This document shows positions 8,440 through 16,105 of a DNA stretch of 64,000 bases, piece by piece. Under the pieces are notes generated by a model. That model was not told the origin of the DNA. It worked only from the letters and a program-made list of their open reading frames with translations, and did not search any database. Source of the stretch: Sagittula sp. P11 (lineage in GTDB: Bacteria; Pseudomonadota; Alphaproteobacteria; Rhodobacterales; Rhodobacteraceae); the NCBI RefSeq assembly GCF_002814095.1, contig NZ_CP021913.1, forward strand, positions 1,364,001-1,428,000, read 5' to 3'. The translations under genes were made by a program, and so were the position numbers. How positions within the stretch are numbered: the first letter of the stretch is position 1; each line of letters opens with the position of its first letter.

Positions 8440-8496
8440 AAGACCTTTCGGACGAAAGGTCTTTGGCGGCGAAGACTTTTCGTCCGAAAAGTCTTC
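8439..8496 (+). terminator. two tandem perfect hairpins with complementary loops
   Basis: Hairpin one has arms AAAGACCTTTC (8439-8449) and GAAAGGTCTTT (8454-8464) with loop GGAC. Hairpin two has arms GAAGACTTTTC (8471-8481) and GAAAAGTCTTC (8486-8496) with loop GTCC. Both stems are perfect over 11 bp, and the two loops are reverse complements, so they could pair with each other. The position right after alkB suggests termination or mRNA 3'-end protection. Confidence 0.65.
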
Positions 8497-8598
8497 CTGG
8501 CCCCGGCTGGAAGGTCGCACCCCGGCGGCTGCGGGGTGACAATGCCGCGCTGCGGCGGTATAGGGCGCGCGACATCATTTGCCTTTCAAGGACACGCC

Positions 8599-9519
8599 AT
8601 GACGACGCTCGTATTCGGCCACAAGAGCCCCGACACCGATTCCACCGGCAGCCCGATCCTCTGGTCCTGGTACCTCAACGAGGTGAAGGGCGAGACCGCG
8701 AAGCCCGTCCTCCTGGGCGAGCCCAACACCGAAGCCGCCTTCATGCTGGAGCACTGGGGCCTCGCCAAGCCGGAGATCATCTCCTCGGTCGAGGCCGGCG
8801 CGCCGGTTGTCATCGTCGACACCAACAACCCGGCCGAGCTGCCGGCGGACATCAATGCCGCCGACATCCGTGCGATCATCGACCACCACAAGCTGGTCGG
8901 CGGGCTGGAAACCAAGGGTCCGATCGACATCACCGTGCGCCCGCTGGCCTGCACCGCGACGATCATGGTCGACATGATCGGCTCCGACATGGAGAAATGC
9001 CCGCGCGAGGTCCGCGGCGCCGCGCTGACCTGCATCCTCTCCGACACGCTGGAGTTCCGTTCGCCCACCACCACGCAGCACGACCGCGACGTGGCCGAGG
9101 GTCTGGCCCGTGACCTGGGCGTCGACCTGAGCGACTACGCGGCGAAGATGTTCGCGGCGAAGTCCGACGTCTCCGCCTTCTCCGACGCGGAGCTGATCCG
9201 GATGGACTCCAAGGAATACGAGGTCGACGGCACGAAGTTCCGCGTCTCCGTCCTTGAAACCACCGCGCCCGAGATCCCGCTGGGCCGCAAGGACAGCCTG
9301 ATGGAGACCTTCAAGACCGTCGCGGCCGAGGACGGCGTGGACCAGGTCCTGCTGTTCGTCGTGGACATCCTGAAGGAAGAGGCCACCCTGCTGGTCCCGA
9401 ACGACCTTGTGAAGGGCGTGGCAGAGAAGTCCTTCGGCGCGACCGTGTCCGGCGACACCGTGGTCCTGCCGGGCATCATGAGCCGCAAGAAGCAGATCAT
9501 CCCGAACCTCAAGGTCTGA
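8599..9519 (+). CDS. ppaC: manganese-dependent inorganic pyrophosphatase (family II)
   Basis: 306-residue DHH-family enzyme that hydrolyses pyrophosphate to phosphate, pulling biosynthetic reactions forward in the cytosol. The metal-binding motifs are GHKSPDTDS near the N terminus, VDTNNPAEL near residue 74 and IDHHKL near residue 95; the C-terminal substrate-binding SRKKQ is also present. AAGGA precedes the ATG at 8599; an upstream in-frame start at 8536 would add residues outside the family. A canonical terminator follows. Confidence 0.92.
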   Translation: MTTLVFGHKSPDTDSTGSPILWSWYLNEVKGETAKPVLLGEPNTEAAFMLEHWGLAKPEIISSVEAGAPVVIVDTNNPAELPADINAADIRAIIDHHKLVGGLETKGPIDITVRPLACTATIMVDMIGSDMEKCPREVRGAALTCILSDTLEFRSPTTTQHDRDVAEGLARDLGVDLSDYAAKMFAAKSDVSAFSDAELIRMDSKEYEVDGTKFRVSVLETTAPEIPLGRKDSLMETFKTVAAEDGVDQVLLFVVDILKEEATLLVPNDLVKGVAEKSFGATVSGDTVVLPGIMSRKKQIIPNLKV

Positions 9520-9549
9520 GGCGGGCGCGATCCTGCGCGTTGTTTTCCG

Positions 9550-9580
9550 GGCGCCCCTGCCGATGCGGGGGCGCCTTTTT
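9550..9580 (+). terminator. rho-independent terminator of ppaC
   Basis: GGCGCCCCTGC and GCGGGGGCGCC form an 11-bp stem with one mismatch and a CGAT loop, followed by TTTTT. It is placed about 30 bases after the ppaC stop. Confidence 0.8.
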
Positions 9581-9591
9581 CGTGCCGGGTC

Positions 9592-9640
9592 GGGGGCTCT
9601 GCCCCCGCTTCGCTCCCCCGAGGTAATTGGGCCAAGATGA
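9592..9640 (+). repeat. dispersed intergenic repeat (CCAAGATGAA family)
   Basis: GGGGGCTCTGCCCCC hairpin, then CCCCCGAGGTAATTGGGCC and AAGATGAACGG. This is a variant of the element at 3658-3722, again between convergent genes. Confidence 0.6.
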
Positions 9641-9644
9641 ACGG

Positions 9645-10352
9645 TCAGGGGCCGCGGAAGGGCAGCGGCTGGCCGAGGTCGATGCCATCGGGGCTGATCG
9701 CGCAGCCGAGGGCCAGGGTTTCCACGCCCGATGCGCCGGCCCGTGCGAAGGCTTCCGCGTAGGCCGGGTCGAGGTCGGGGGCGAGGGTGACGGTGCGGGC
9801 GTCGGTGCGCTGCACGAGGTAGAGCATCACCGCGCGGTGCCCCTGCCCCGCCATCGCGGCCAGTTCGCCCAGGTGTTTCGCACCGCGGGCGGTGCGGCTG
9901 TCGGGAAACTCCGCGAGGCCGGGCCGGCGCGAGAGGGTGACGGACTTGACCTCGACGTAGGTGTCGGGCCGCCCGGCGCCCGTCAGGAGGAAGTCGATGC
10001 GGCTGTTCTCGCCATACTTCACCTCGGGCCGGACGGTGTCGTAGCCGGCGAGTCCCGCGACCTCCCCCGCCGTGATGGCGTCCTTCAGCACGCGGTTGGC
10101 AGCGCCGGTGTCGACGCCGGTGAAGTGGCCGCCGCCGTGATCGACCAGCCGCCAGGCCCATTTCAGCTTCTTCTTCGGGTCGTCGTTGGGTTCCAGCCAG
10201 ATCCGCTGGCCCGGATCGGCGAGGCCCAGCATCGATCCGGGGTTGGCGACATGAGCGGTCACCTGCGTTCCGTCGTCCAGCGTGCAGTCCGCCAGGAACC
10301 GCTTGTAGCGGCGTTCGAGGGTTGCAGGCACCAGATGTGTTTGAAAGCGCAT
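9645..10352 (-). CDS. sfsA: SfsA family protein (DNA/RNA nuclease-like)
   Basis: 235 residues, the usual SfsA length. Conserved segments include RRYKRFLADC, THxxNPGSM-like AHVANPGSMLGL, the nuclease-like core SRIDFLLTGAGRPDTYVEVKSVTL and FPDSRTARGAKHL. SfsA was named for effects on sugar fermentation genes in E. coli and carries a PD-(D/E)xK-type nuclease fold; its cellular role here is not known. The start at 10352 gives the family N terminus MRFQTHLVPATLERR; longer versions run into unrelated sequence. Confidence 0.9.
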   Translation of the reverse strand: MRFQTHLVPATLERRYKRFLADCTLDDGTQVTAHVANPGSMLGLADPGQRIWLEPNDDPKKKLKWAWRLVDHGGGHFTGVDTGAANRVLKDAITAGEVAGLAGYDTVRPEVKYGENSRIDFLLTGAGRPDTYVEVKSVTLSRRPGLAEFPDSRTARGAKHLGELAAMAGQGHRAVMLYLVQRTDARTVTLAPDLDPAYAEAFARAGASGVETLALGCAISPDGIDLGQPLPFRGP

Positions 10353-10419
10353 GGAGCGGGCCCTATACGTTAACCACCCGGAGGCGCAAGGCGCCCGGGG
10401 CCAAGAGGAGGTGCCGCCC

Positions 10420-11142
10420 ATGCCCAATCCCACCGCCGCCATGCTGGTGATCGGGGACGAGATCCTGTCCGGCCGGACGCGCGACAGCAACATGCACCAC
10501 CTCGCGCAGGAATTCACCCGGCACGGCATCGACCTGCGCGAGGTGCGCATGGTCTCCGACGACCGGGCGGCGATCGTGGCGGCGGTCAACGCGCTGCGCC
10601 AGGCCTTCGACCACGTGGTGACATCCGGCGGGATCGGGCCGACGCATGACGACATCACCGCGCCCTGCGTGGCCGAGGCCTTCGGCGTGCCGATCTCGGT
10701 CAGGGAGGACGCGCGCGCGATCCTGCAGGCGCATTACGACCGCTCCGGCACCGAGATGAACGAGGCGCGGCTCCGGATGGCGCGCATCCCCGACGGCGCC
10801 ACGCTGATCGACAACCCGATCTCCGCCGCCCCTGGGTTCAGCCTCGGCAACGTGCATGTCATGGCGGGTGTCCCGCAGATCTTCGAGGCGATGGTGGCGA
10901 GCCTGCTGTCGACGCTGGTGGGTGGTGCGCCGCTCCTGTCGCAGACCCTGCGCGTGCAGCGCGGCGAGGGCATGGTGGCGGAACCGCTGGGCGCATTGGC
11001 CGAGGAGTTCTCGGACCTGCAGTTCGGGTCCTACCCGTTCCAGAAGGACGGCATCTTCGGGACCAACGTGGTGGTGCGCGGCACCGATGCCGGGCGTCTC
11101 GACGCCGCGATGACGCGGCTCAACGCCCTCTTCGGCGACTGA
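10420..11142 (+). CDS. molybdopterin-binding (CinA N-terminal/MoaB-like) domain protein
   Basis: 240-residue cytosolic protein with the MoCF/MoaB fold: AMLVIGDEILSGRTRDSN at the N terminus and VVTSGGIGPTHDDITAP at about residue 69. It corresponds to the N-terminal part of CinA without the C-terminal deamidase domain. Such stand-alone proteins are common in alphaproteobacteria; proposed roles include pterin-related or ADP-ribose pyrophosphatase chemistry, not proven. AGAGGAG lies 10 bases before the ATG. The GNAT gene follows after 9 bases. Confidence 0.82.
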   Translation: MPNPTAAMLVIGDEILSGRTRDSNMHHLAQEFTRHGIDLREVRMVSDDRAAIVAAVNALRQAFDHVVTSGGIGPTHDDITAPCVAEAFGVPISVREDARAILQAHYDRSGTEMNEARLRMARIPDGATLIDNPISAAPGFSLGNVHVMAGVPQIFEAMVASLLSTLVGGAPLLSQTLRVQRGEGMVAEPLGALAEEFSDLQFGSYPFQKDGIFGTNVVVRGTDAGRLDAAMTRLNALFGD

Positions 11143-11151
11143 AGGACGAAG

Positions 11152-11898
11152 ATGATCCACCTCAAACCCGATCTCTCGCGGCTGTTCTCGGTCCTCGACA
11201 CCACATGGCCCGCCGCGGCGCGGGTGGAGACCGGCCCCTGGACCCTGCGCGAGGGGCGTGGCGGCGGCAAGCGGGTGTCGGCGGCCACGGCGCGCGGGGC
11301 CTGGCGGGTGGACGACCTGACCGCCGCCGAGACGGCGATGCGGCTGATGGGGCAGCCCGCGCTCTTCATGATCCGCCCGGGGGACGAGACACTCGACATC
11401 GCGCTCGAGGCGCAGGGTTACGACCGGGTCGATCCGACGAACCTGTGGCTTGCGCCGATCGACCACCTGACCGACCTGAAGCTGCCGCGCGTCTCGGCCT
11501 TTGCCATCTGGGAGCCGCTGGCGATCATGAACGAGATCTGGGAGGACGGCGGCATCGGCGAGGCGCGGCGGCGGGTGATGGACCGCGCGCCCGAGCCCAA
11601 GACCGGCCTCTTCGGGCGGGTGTCCGACCGGCCCGCCGGCGCGGGCTACTGCGCGATCCACGAAGGCGTCGCCATGGTGCACGCGCTGCACATCCTGTCG
11701 GAACACCGCGGCAAGGCGCTGGGGGGCTGGATGATGCGCTGTGCCGCGCTCTGGGCCGCCCGGAAGGGCGCGCGCTGGATGGCCTGCGCCGCCACCGCCG
11801 AAAACGCGGCGGCCAGCGCGCTTTATGCGTCGTTGCACATGGAGGTCGCCGGGCAGTACCATTACCGGATGTACCAAAGCGAAGGCGAAGACGCGTGA
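11152..11898 (+). CDS. GNAT family N-acetyltransferase
   Basis: 248 residues. The C-terminal half carries the acetyl-CoA-binding pattern (VHALHILSEHRGKALGGWMM, then NAAASALYASLHMEVAGQYHYR). The N-terminal 120 residues form a separate region without an obvious motif. Substrate unknown. The gene lies 9 bases after the molybdopterin-binding protein gene and overlaps the next gene by GTGA, so it is part of an operon running to the OmpA-like gene. Confidence 0.75.
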   Translation: MIHLKPDLSRLFSVLDTTWPAAARVETGPWTLREGRGGGKRVSAATARGAWRVDDLTAAETAMRLMGQPALFMIRPGDETLDIALEAQGYDRVDPTNLWLAPIDHLTDLKLPRVSAFAIWEPLAIMNEIWEDGGIGEARRRVMDRAPEPKTGLFGRVSDRPAGAGYCAIHEGVAMVHALHILSEHRGKALGGWMMRCAALWAARKGARWMACAATAENAAASALYASLHMEVAGQYHYRMYQSEGEDA

Positions 11899-12464
11899 CC
11901 GACACCAGACCCACGGCCCTGAACCTGCCCATGGTGGACCCTCTGCCGGAGGCAACGCAGAAATACTTCGACGTCTGCCAGGAGAAGCTCGGCATGGTGC
12001 CGAACGTGCTGAAGGCCTATGCCTTCGACATCGACAAGCTCAACGCCTTCACCGCCATGTACAACGACCTGATGCTGGCGGACTCCGGCCTGACCAAGCT
12101 GGAGCGCGAGATGATCGCGGTCGTCGTGTCCTCGGTCAACAAGTGCTTCTACTGCCTGACCGCCCATGGCGCCGCCGTCCGCGCGCTGTCGGGCGATCCG
12201 AAGCTGGGCGAGATGCTGGTGATGAACTGGCGCGTGGCCGACCTGTCGGAGCGCCAGCACGCCATGCTCTGGTTCGCCGAGAAGATGACCAAGGCCAGCG
12301 CCGAGATCGGCGAATACGACCGCGAGGCGCTGCGCGATGCGGGCTTCAGCGACCGCGACATCTGGGACATCGCCAATGTGACCGGCTTCTTCAACATGAC
12401 CAACCGCGTCGCCTCTGCCACGGACATGCGCCCGAACGATGACTATCACGCGCAGGCGCGCTGA
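11895..12464 (+). CDS. peroxidase-related protein of the AhpD/carboxymuconolactone decarboxylase family
   Basis: 189 residues, all-alpha AhpD-like fold. The redox motif is NKCFYCLTAHG, with cysteines at about residues 84 and 87 and histidine at 91, typical of alkylhydroperoxidase-like proteins. It may reduce organic peroxides in the cytosol. Start is GTG at 11895, overlapping the stop of the GNAT gene (GTGA); the gene overlaps the following OmpA-like gene by 26 bases. Confidence 0.8.
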   Translation: MTDTRPTALNLPMVDPLPEATQKYFDVCQEKLGMVPNVLKAYAFDIDKLNAFTAMYNDLMLADSGLTKLEREMIAVVVSSVNKCFYCLTAHGAAVRALSGDPKLGEMLVMNWRVADLSERQHAMLWFAEKMTKASAEIGEYDREALRDAGFSDRDIWDIANVTGFFNMTNRVASATDMRPNDDYHAQAR

Positions 12465-13395
12465 TACCCGGCGGGGGCTGGCCGCGGCTGCGGCGCTGGT
12501 CCTGCTTGGCGGTCCCGCGTCGGCGCTGGACCTGCCGCTGCCGGGCTCGGCAGAGCAGACCTTCCGCACCGTGCAGGACCCCGGGGTCTACGCCCTGCCC
12601 ACCGGACCGTGGGCGGAGGACGCGCTGCCCACCCGGCGGGTCGAGGGGCGGGTCGAGGTCGAATCGTGGCGGGTGGCCAATTCCGGGCTGACCACGTTCC
12701 AGTTGCTGAAACCGCTGCGCGACGCGCTGGTGGCCGAAGGGTTCGAGATCCTGCTCGACTGCGCGGCGCTGGTCTGCGGCGGTTTCGACTTCCGGTTCGC
12801 GACGCTGGTGGTGCCCGCGCCGGAGATGTTCGTCAGCCTCGACAACTTCCAGTTCCTCTCCGCCACCGGGCCCGAGGGCGGCGCGGTCTCGGTGCTGGCC
12901 AGCCGCGGCGCGTCGGACGGCTATGTGCAGGTGATCCGCGCCGGGCAGGGCGTGCAGGCAGAGATTACCCGCGACGCCCCTGCCCCGGTGCAGACGCCCG
13001 GCCCCGCTGCCGACCCGGGCGACATTCCCGCCGCGCTGGAGCGGGACGGCCACGTGACGCTGTCGGACCTCGTGTTCCGGTCAGGGTCGACCGACCTCGG
13101 CGGCGACGACATCGCCTCGCTCGACGCGCTGGCGCAGTACCTTGCCGACAATCCCACCCGGCGCATCCTGTTTGTCGGTCACACCGATGCGACCGGCTCG
13201 CTCGAGGCCAACCAGGGCGTCTCGCTGCGCCGGGCGCAGGCGGCCGTGGCATACCTGCGCAACCGTCACGACACCGACGCCACGCAGATCGGGGCGGAGG
13301 GCGCGGGCTACCTCGCCCCGGTGGCCAGCAACCTCACCCCCGAGGGGCGGGAGGCCAACCGCCGCGTCGAGGCGGTGCTGATCTCGACCGAATGA
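12439..13395 (+). CDS. OmpA family protein
   Basis: 318-residue exported protein. A signal peptide (RRGLAAAAALVLLGGPASA) is followed by a region of about 170 residues with no recognised motif, a Pro/Ala linker (APAPVQTPGPAADP) and a C-terminal OmpA peptidoglycan-binding domain (LVFRSGSTDL, RILFVGHTDATGSLEAN, LRRAQAAVAYL, EANRRVEAVL). It should tether the outer envelope to peptidoglycan. It overlaps the upstream gene by 26 bases, and its stop abuts the stop of the convergent metallophosphoesterase gene with no bases between. Confidence 0.88.
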   Translation: MTITRRRADTRRGLAAAAALVLLGGPASALDLPLPGSAEQTFRTVQDPGVYALPTGPWAEDALPTRRVEGRVEVESWRVANSGLTTFQLLKPLRDALVAEGFEILLDCAALVCGGFDFRFATLVVPAPEMFVSLDNFQFLSATGPEGGAVSVLASRGASDGYVQVIRAGQGVQAEITRDAPAPVQTPGPAADPGDIPAALERDGHVTLSDLVFRSGSTDLGGDDIASLDALAQYLADNPTRRILFVGHTDATGSLEANQGVSLRRAQAAVAYLRNRHDTDATQIGAEGAGYLAPVASNLTPEGREANRRVEAVLISTE

Positions 13396-14145
13396 CTACC
13401 TGAGCCAGCCGGTGCCCACCGCCCGCACCCAGGTCTGGCGCCCGTGCGCGCGGGCCATGCCGACCATGCGGCTGGCGTCGTAGGGCACGTGATGGTGGCT
13501 GCTGGCCCAACCCGCCCGCGTCCGCTGGACCGTGGCATAACAGGCCTCGGGCGTTCCGGCCTCGATCACATGGGGCACCGGGGCATCGTCGTCGTAGCCG
13601 GGGCAGCCGACGCTGCCGGGGTTCAGGATCGTGCGCCCGTCCGGCAGGGTGACACGGCGCGGGATATGAGTGTGCGCGCAAAGGCAGAGCGGCGCATCCA
13701 CCGTCGCCAGCGCCGCGATCTCGGCCCGCGGACGCAGCTGCGCCTCGGCGGAGGGGCCGAGCTTGTCGAGCCAGTAGATCCGGTCGCTGTCGGGTGTGCC
13801 GTGGCAGAGGAACACCTCGCCCATATGGCGGGTCGGCGGCAGCGACCGCAGCCAGTCGAGGTGGCGCGCCTCCAGCTGGTCGAAGGCCACGCGGTCGGAC
13901 GGCCCCATGTCCCCGGGCGCGAGGTCGGTCAGGTAGCGGTCGTGGTTGCCCCGGATGCAGAGGATGTCGCTGGCCATCAGCACCTCTGCCACCTCGCGCG
14001 CGGCGAGCGGCCCGCTCAGGTGGTCGCCAAGCGCCACGATCCGCGTGATGCCCCGCCGCGCGATGTCCGCAAGCACCGCATGCAGCGCGTCGGCGTTGCC
14101 GTGGATGTCGGCGATGACGGCAAGGGGCGTGTCGGTCTCGGTCAC
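13396..14145 (-). CDS. calcineurin-like metallophosphoesterase
   Basis: 249-residue cytosolic hydrolase. Metal ligands are visible in order: IADIHGN (start), LGDHLSG, IRGNHDR, FLCHGTP and CAHTHIP. The pattern and size match the YfcE/MJ0936-like branch, whose members cleave phosphodiesters; the natural substrate is unknown. The terminal TAG lies directly against the stop of the OmpA-like gene. Confidence 0.82.
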   Translation of the reverse strand: MTETDTPLAVIADIHGNADALHAVLADIARRGITRIVALGDHLSGPLAAREVAEVLMASDILCIRGNHDRYLTDLAPGDMGPSDRVAFDQLEARHLDWLRSLPPTRHMGEVFLCHGTPDSDRIYWLDKLGPSAEAQLRPRAEIAALATVDAPLCLCAHTHIPRRVTLPDGRTILNPGSVGCPGYDDDAPVPHVIEAGTPEACYATVQRTRAGWASSHHHVPYDASRMVGMARAHGRQTWVRAVGTGWLR

Positions 14146-14245
14146 GGGGCGGCCTCCGGATCATTCCAGCCCAGCAAGCCGCATCCCGCCCCCGTCTTGC
14201 AAGGCCCGTGGCACACCGCGCGACTGCCCGCCGGCGCGCATGATG

Positions 14246-14278
14246 AAAAAAACCCCCGACGACTTCTGTCATCGGGGG
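14246..14278 (-). terminator. rho-independent terminator of the LysR gene
   Basis: On the minus strand CCCCCGATGAC and GTCGTCGGGGG pair over 11 bp with one mismatch around a 4-base loop and run into TTTTTTT. It lies 70 bases after the LysR stop. Confidence 0.8.
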
Positions 14279-14347
14279 CCAGTCTGCCTAGCATCAGGCG
14301 GGGAAACTGATCTTGTCGTCGTACCGGGGGTGCTCAGGCCCCGGGTC

Positions 14348-15253
14348 TTACCACTTCTGCGGGCCCTTTTCGGCAAAGGCATGCACAAGGAAGTCGATGA
14401 AGGCGCGGACCTTGGGCTGCGTGAAGCGGCCCGGAGGATACACGGCGTATACACCCTGCATTTCCATCGGCAGATCGGGGATCGCATCCTCGACCAGCCC
14501 CTGCTCCATCGCGTCGTGATAGAGGTAGGAGGGCAAGTAGGCGATGCCGAGACCGGCGATGCAGGCGTTCAAAAGGGACTGCCCGTCGTTGACCGTCAGC
14601 CAGCCCGCGGTGCGCACCTGCCGCTTTTCGCCCGAGGGCGCGGTCAGCTTCCACACGTTGCCGGAGGCCTGGTTGGAGTAGTGCAGCAGCTTGTGCTCGT
14701 TCAGGTCGTCGATCCGCGCGGGGCGTCCGTATTTCTCGAAATAGGCGGGCGAGGCGATCATGCGCTTCGTCGTCTCGGTCAGCTTGCGGGCGCGCAGGGT
14801 GCTGTCCTCGAGCTCTCCGATGCGCACGGCCATGTCGAACCCTTCGGAGATCAGCTCGACGTAGCGGTTGTTCAGCACCATGTTCACGGTGATGTCGGGG
14901 AATTCGGCAAGGAATTCGCCCAGCACCGGGCTCAGGTGGTTCACGCCGAAGTCCGTCGCCACGCTGATGCGCAGAAGGCCCGAGGGCGCGGACTGCATGG
15001 AGGTGACAAGCGCGTCGGCCTCTCCGGCGTCGTTCAGGACGCGGCGGGCGCGGTCGTAGTAGGCCAGCCCGATTTCGGTGGGGGACACGCGCCGGGTGGT
15101 CCGGTTCAGAAGGCGGGCGCCAAGGCGCGCTTCCAGGCTCGAGACGTGCTTGGACACGGCCGACTTGGAAATACCCATCTTCTTTGCCGCGTCGGTGAAC
15201 CCTCCCTGGTCCACGACGGTGGCGAATGCTTCCATTTCGGTCAGACGATCCAT
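14348..15253 (-). CDS. LysR family transcriptional regulator
   Basis: 301 residues. The N-terminal winged helix (MDRLTEMEAFATVVDQGGF, then AAKKMGISKSAVSKHVSSLE) is followed by a LysR effector domain (PSGLLRISVATDFGVNHLSP onward). It resembles the CrgA-like branch by its N terminus. Ligand and target are not evident: the nearest upstream gene, PfpI-like, lies on the same strand with its own terminator between, so the regulator is probably transcribed alone. Confidence 0.88.
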   Translation of the reverse strand: MDRLTEMEAFATVVDQGGFTDAAKKMGISKSAVSKHVSSLEARLGARLLNRTTRRVSPTEIGLAYYDRARRVLNDAGEADALVTSMQSAPSGLLRISVATDFGVNHLSPVLGEFLAEFPDITVNMVLNNRYVELISEGFDMAVRIGELEDSTLRARKLTETTKRMIASPAYFEKYGRPARIDDLNEHKLLHYSNQASGNVWKLTAPSGEKRQVRTAGWLTVNDGQSLLNACIAGLGIAYLPSYLYHDAMEQGLVEDAIPDLPMEMQGVYAVYPPGRFTQPKVRAFIDFLVHAFAEKGPQKW

Positions 15254-15393
15254 TCCCGTCTCCTCGTCCAGTCTTGTTCCCGTTGCTTATGAAAGCGAAC
15301 AGGGGCCGAAATGGGGCGGGGTAAGGACAATATCGCGGTTTCTGCAGGGACTGGCGAACAGAGGGAAACAGGTTAACCGGGCCGGCAAACGAA

Positions 15394-15419
15394 AACCCCC
15401 GGCGCAGGGGCCGGGGGTT
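15394..15419 (-). terminator. rho-independent terminator of the PfpI-like gene
   Basis: AACCCCCGG (15394-15402) pairs with CCGGGGGTT (15411-15419); on the minus strand the stem runs into TTTTC. It lies 25 bases after the stop. Confidence 0.75.
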
Positions 15420-15443
15420 CCGTTCGGGATAGGAAAGGGAAGA

Positions 15444-16004
15444 TCAGGCGGCCTTGCGACCGTGGGTGCCTTCCTCGATCTCCTCGACGATCTTCGCGAC
15501 GAAGTCCTTCAGGTCGTCGGGCTTGCGGCTGGTCACGATGCCGTTGTCGGCCACGACCGAGGTGTCCATCACCTTGGCGCCCGCGTTCTCGAGGTCCGTG
15601 CGGATCGAGGTGTAGCAGGTCATGCGGCGACCGGCGACGATGCCCGCCTCGATCAGGACCCAGGGCGCATGGCAGACCGCGGCGACGACCTTGCCCTGGT
15701 CATGGAAGGTACGCACCAGTGCCAGCACCGATTCCTCGACGCGCAGCAGGTCGGGGTTGATCTGGCCGCCGGGGATCACCAGCGCATCGTAGTCGTGCGG
15801 GTTGGCATCCTCGATCTTCAGGTCGGCCTCGGCCTCGCGGCCCCAGTCGGAACCTTCCCAGCCCTTGATCGCCTTGCCGTCGAGCGTGGCGACATGCACC
15901 TCCGCGCCCTTTGCGCGAAGCTGGTCGCGGGGGAATTCCAGTTCGGATTGCTCGAAGCCGTGGGTGACTATGATCAGTACTTTGGTTTCTGCGATATTCG
16001 GCAT
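15444..16004 (-). CDS. DJ-1/PfpI family protein (type 1 glutamine amidotransferase-like)
   Basis: 186 residues with the PfpI pattern: KVLIIVTHGFEQSELEFPRD at the N terminus, ALVIPGGQINPD near the middle and the nucleophile elbow AAVCHAPWVL with the reactive cysteine. Relatives act as glyoxalases/deglycases or stress-induced chaperone-like enzymes; the function here is not resolved. A terminator sits just downstream. Confidence 0.85.
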   Translation of the reverse strand: MPNIAETKVLIIVTHGFEQSELEFPRDQLRAKGAEVHVATLDGKAIKGWEGSDWGREAEADLKIEDANPHDYDALVIPGGQINPDLLRVEESVLALVRTFHDQGKVVAAVCHAPWVLIEAGIVAGRRMTCYTSIRTDLENAGAKVMDTSVVADNGIVTSRKPDDLKDFVAKIVEEIEEGTHGRKAA

Positions 16005-16072
16005 GGGTGCCTCCTGTCGTATGTTTCATATGCGCGGCACATGTGGCGCGCTCTGACAGTAAAACGGTCAGA

Positions 16073-16097
16073 CCCCGGGCAGAGTTCCTGCCCGGGG
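16073..16097 (-). terminator. strong hairpin after creD
   Basis: CCCCGGGCAG (16073-16082) and CTGCCCGGGG (16088-16097) form a perfect 10-bp stem with a 5-base loop, 9 bases after the creD stop. The T-tract is poor. Confidence 0.6.
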
Positions 16098-16105
16098 CCC
16101 CCGGA

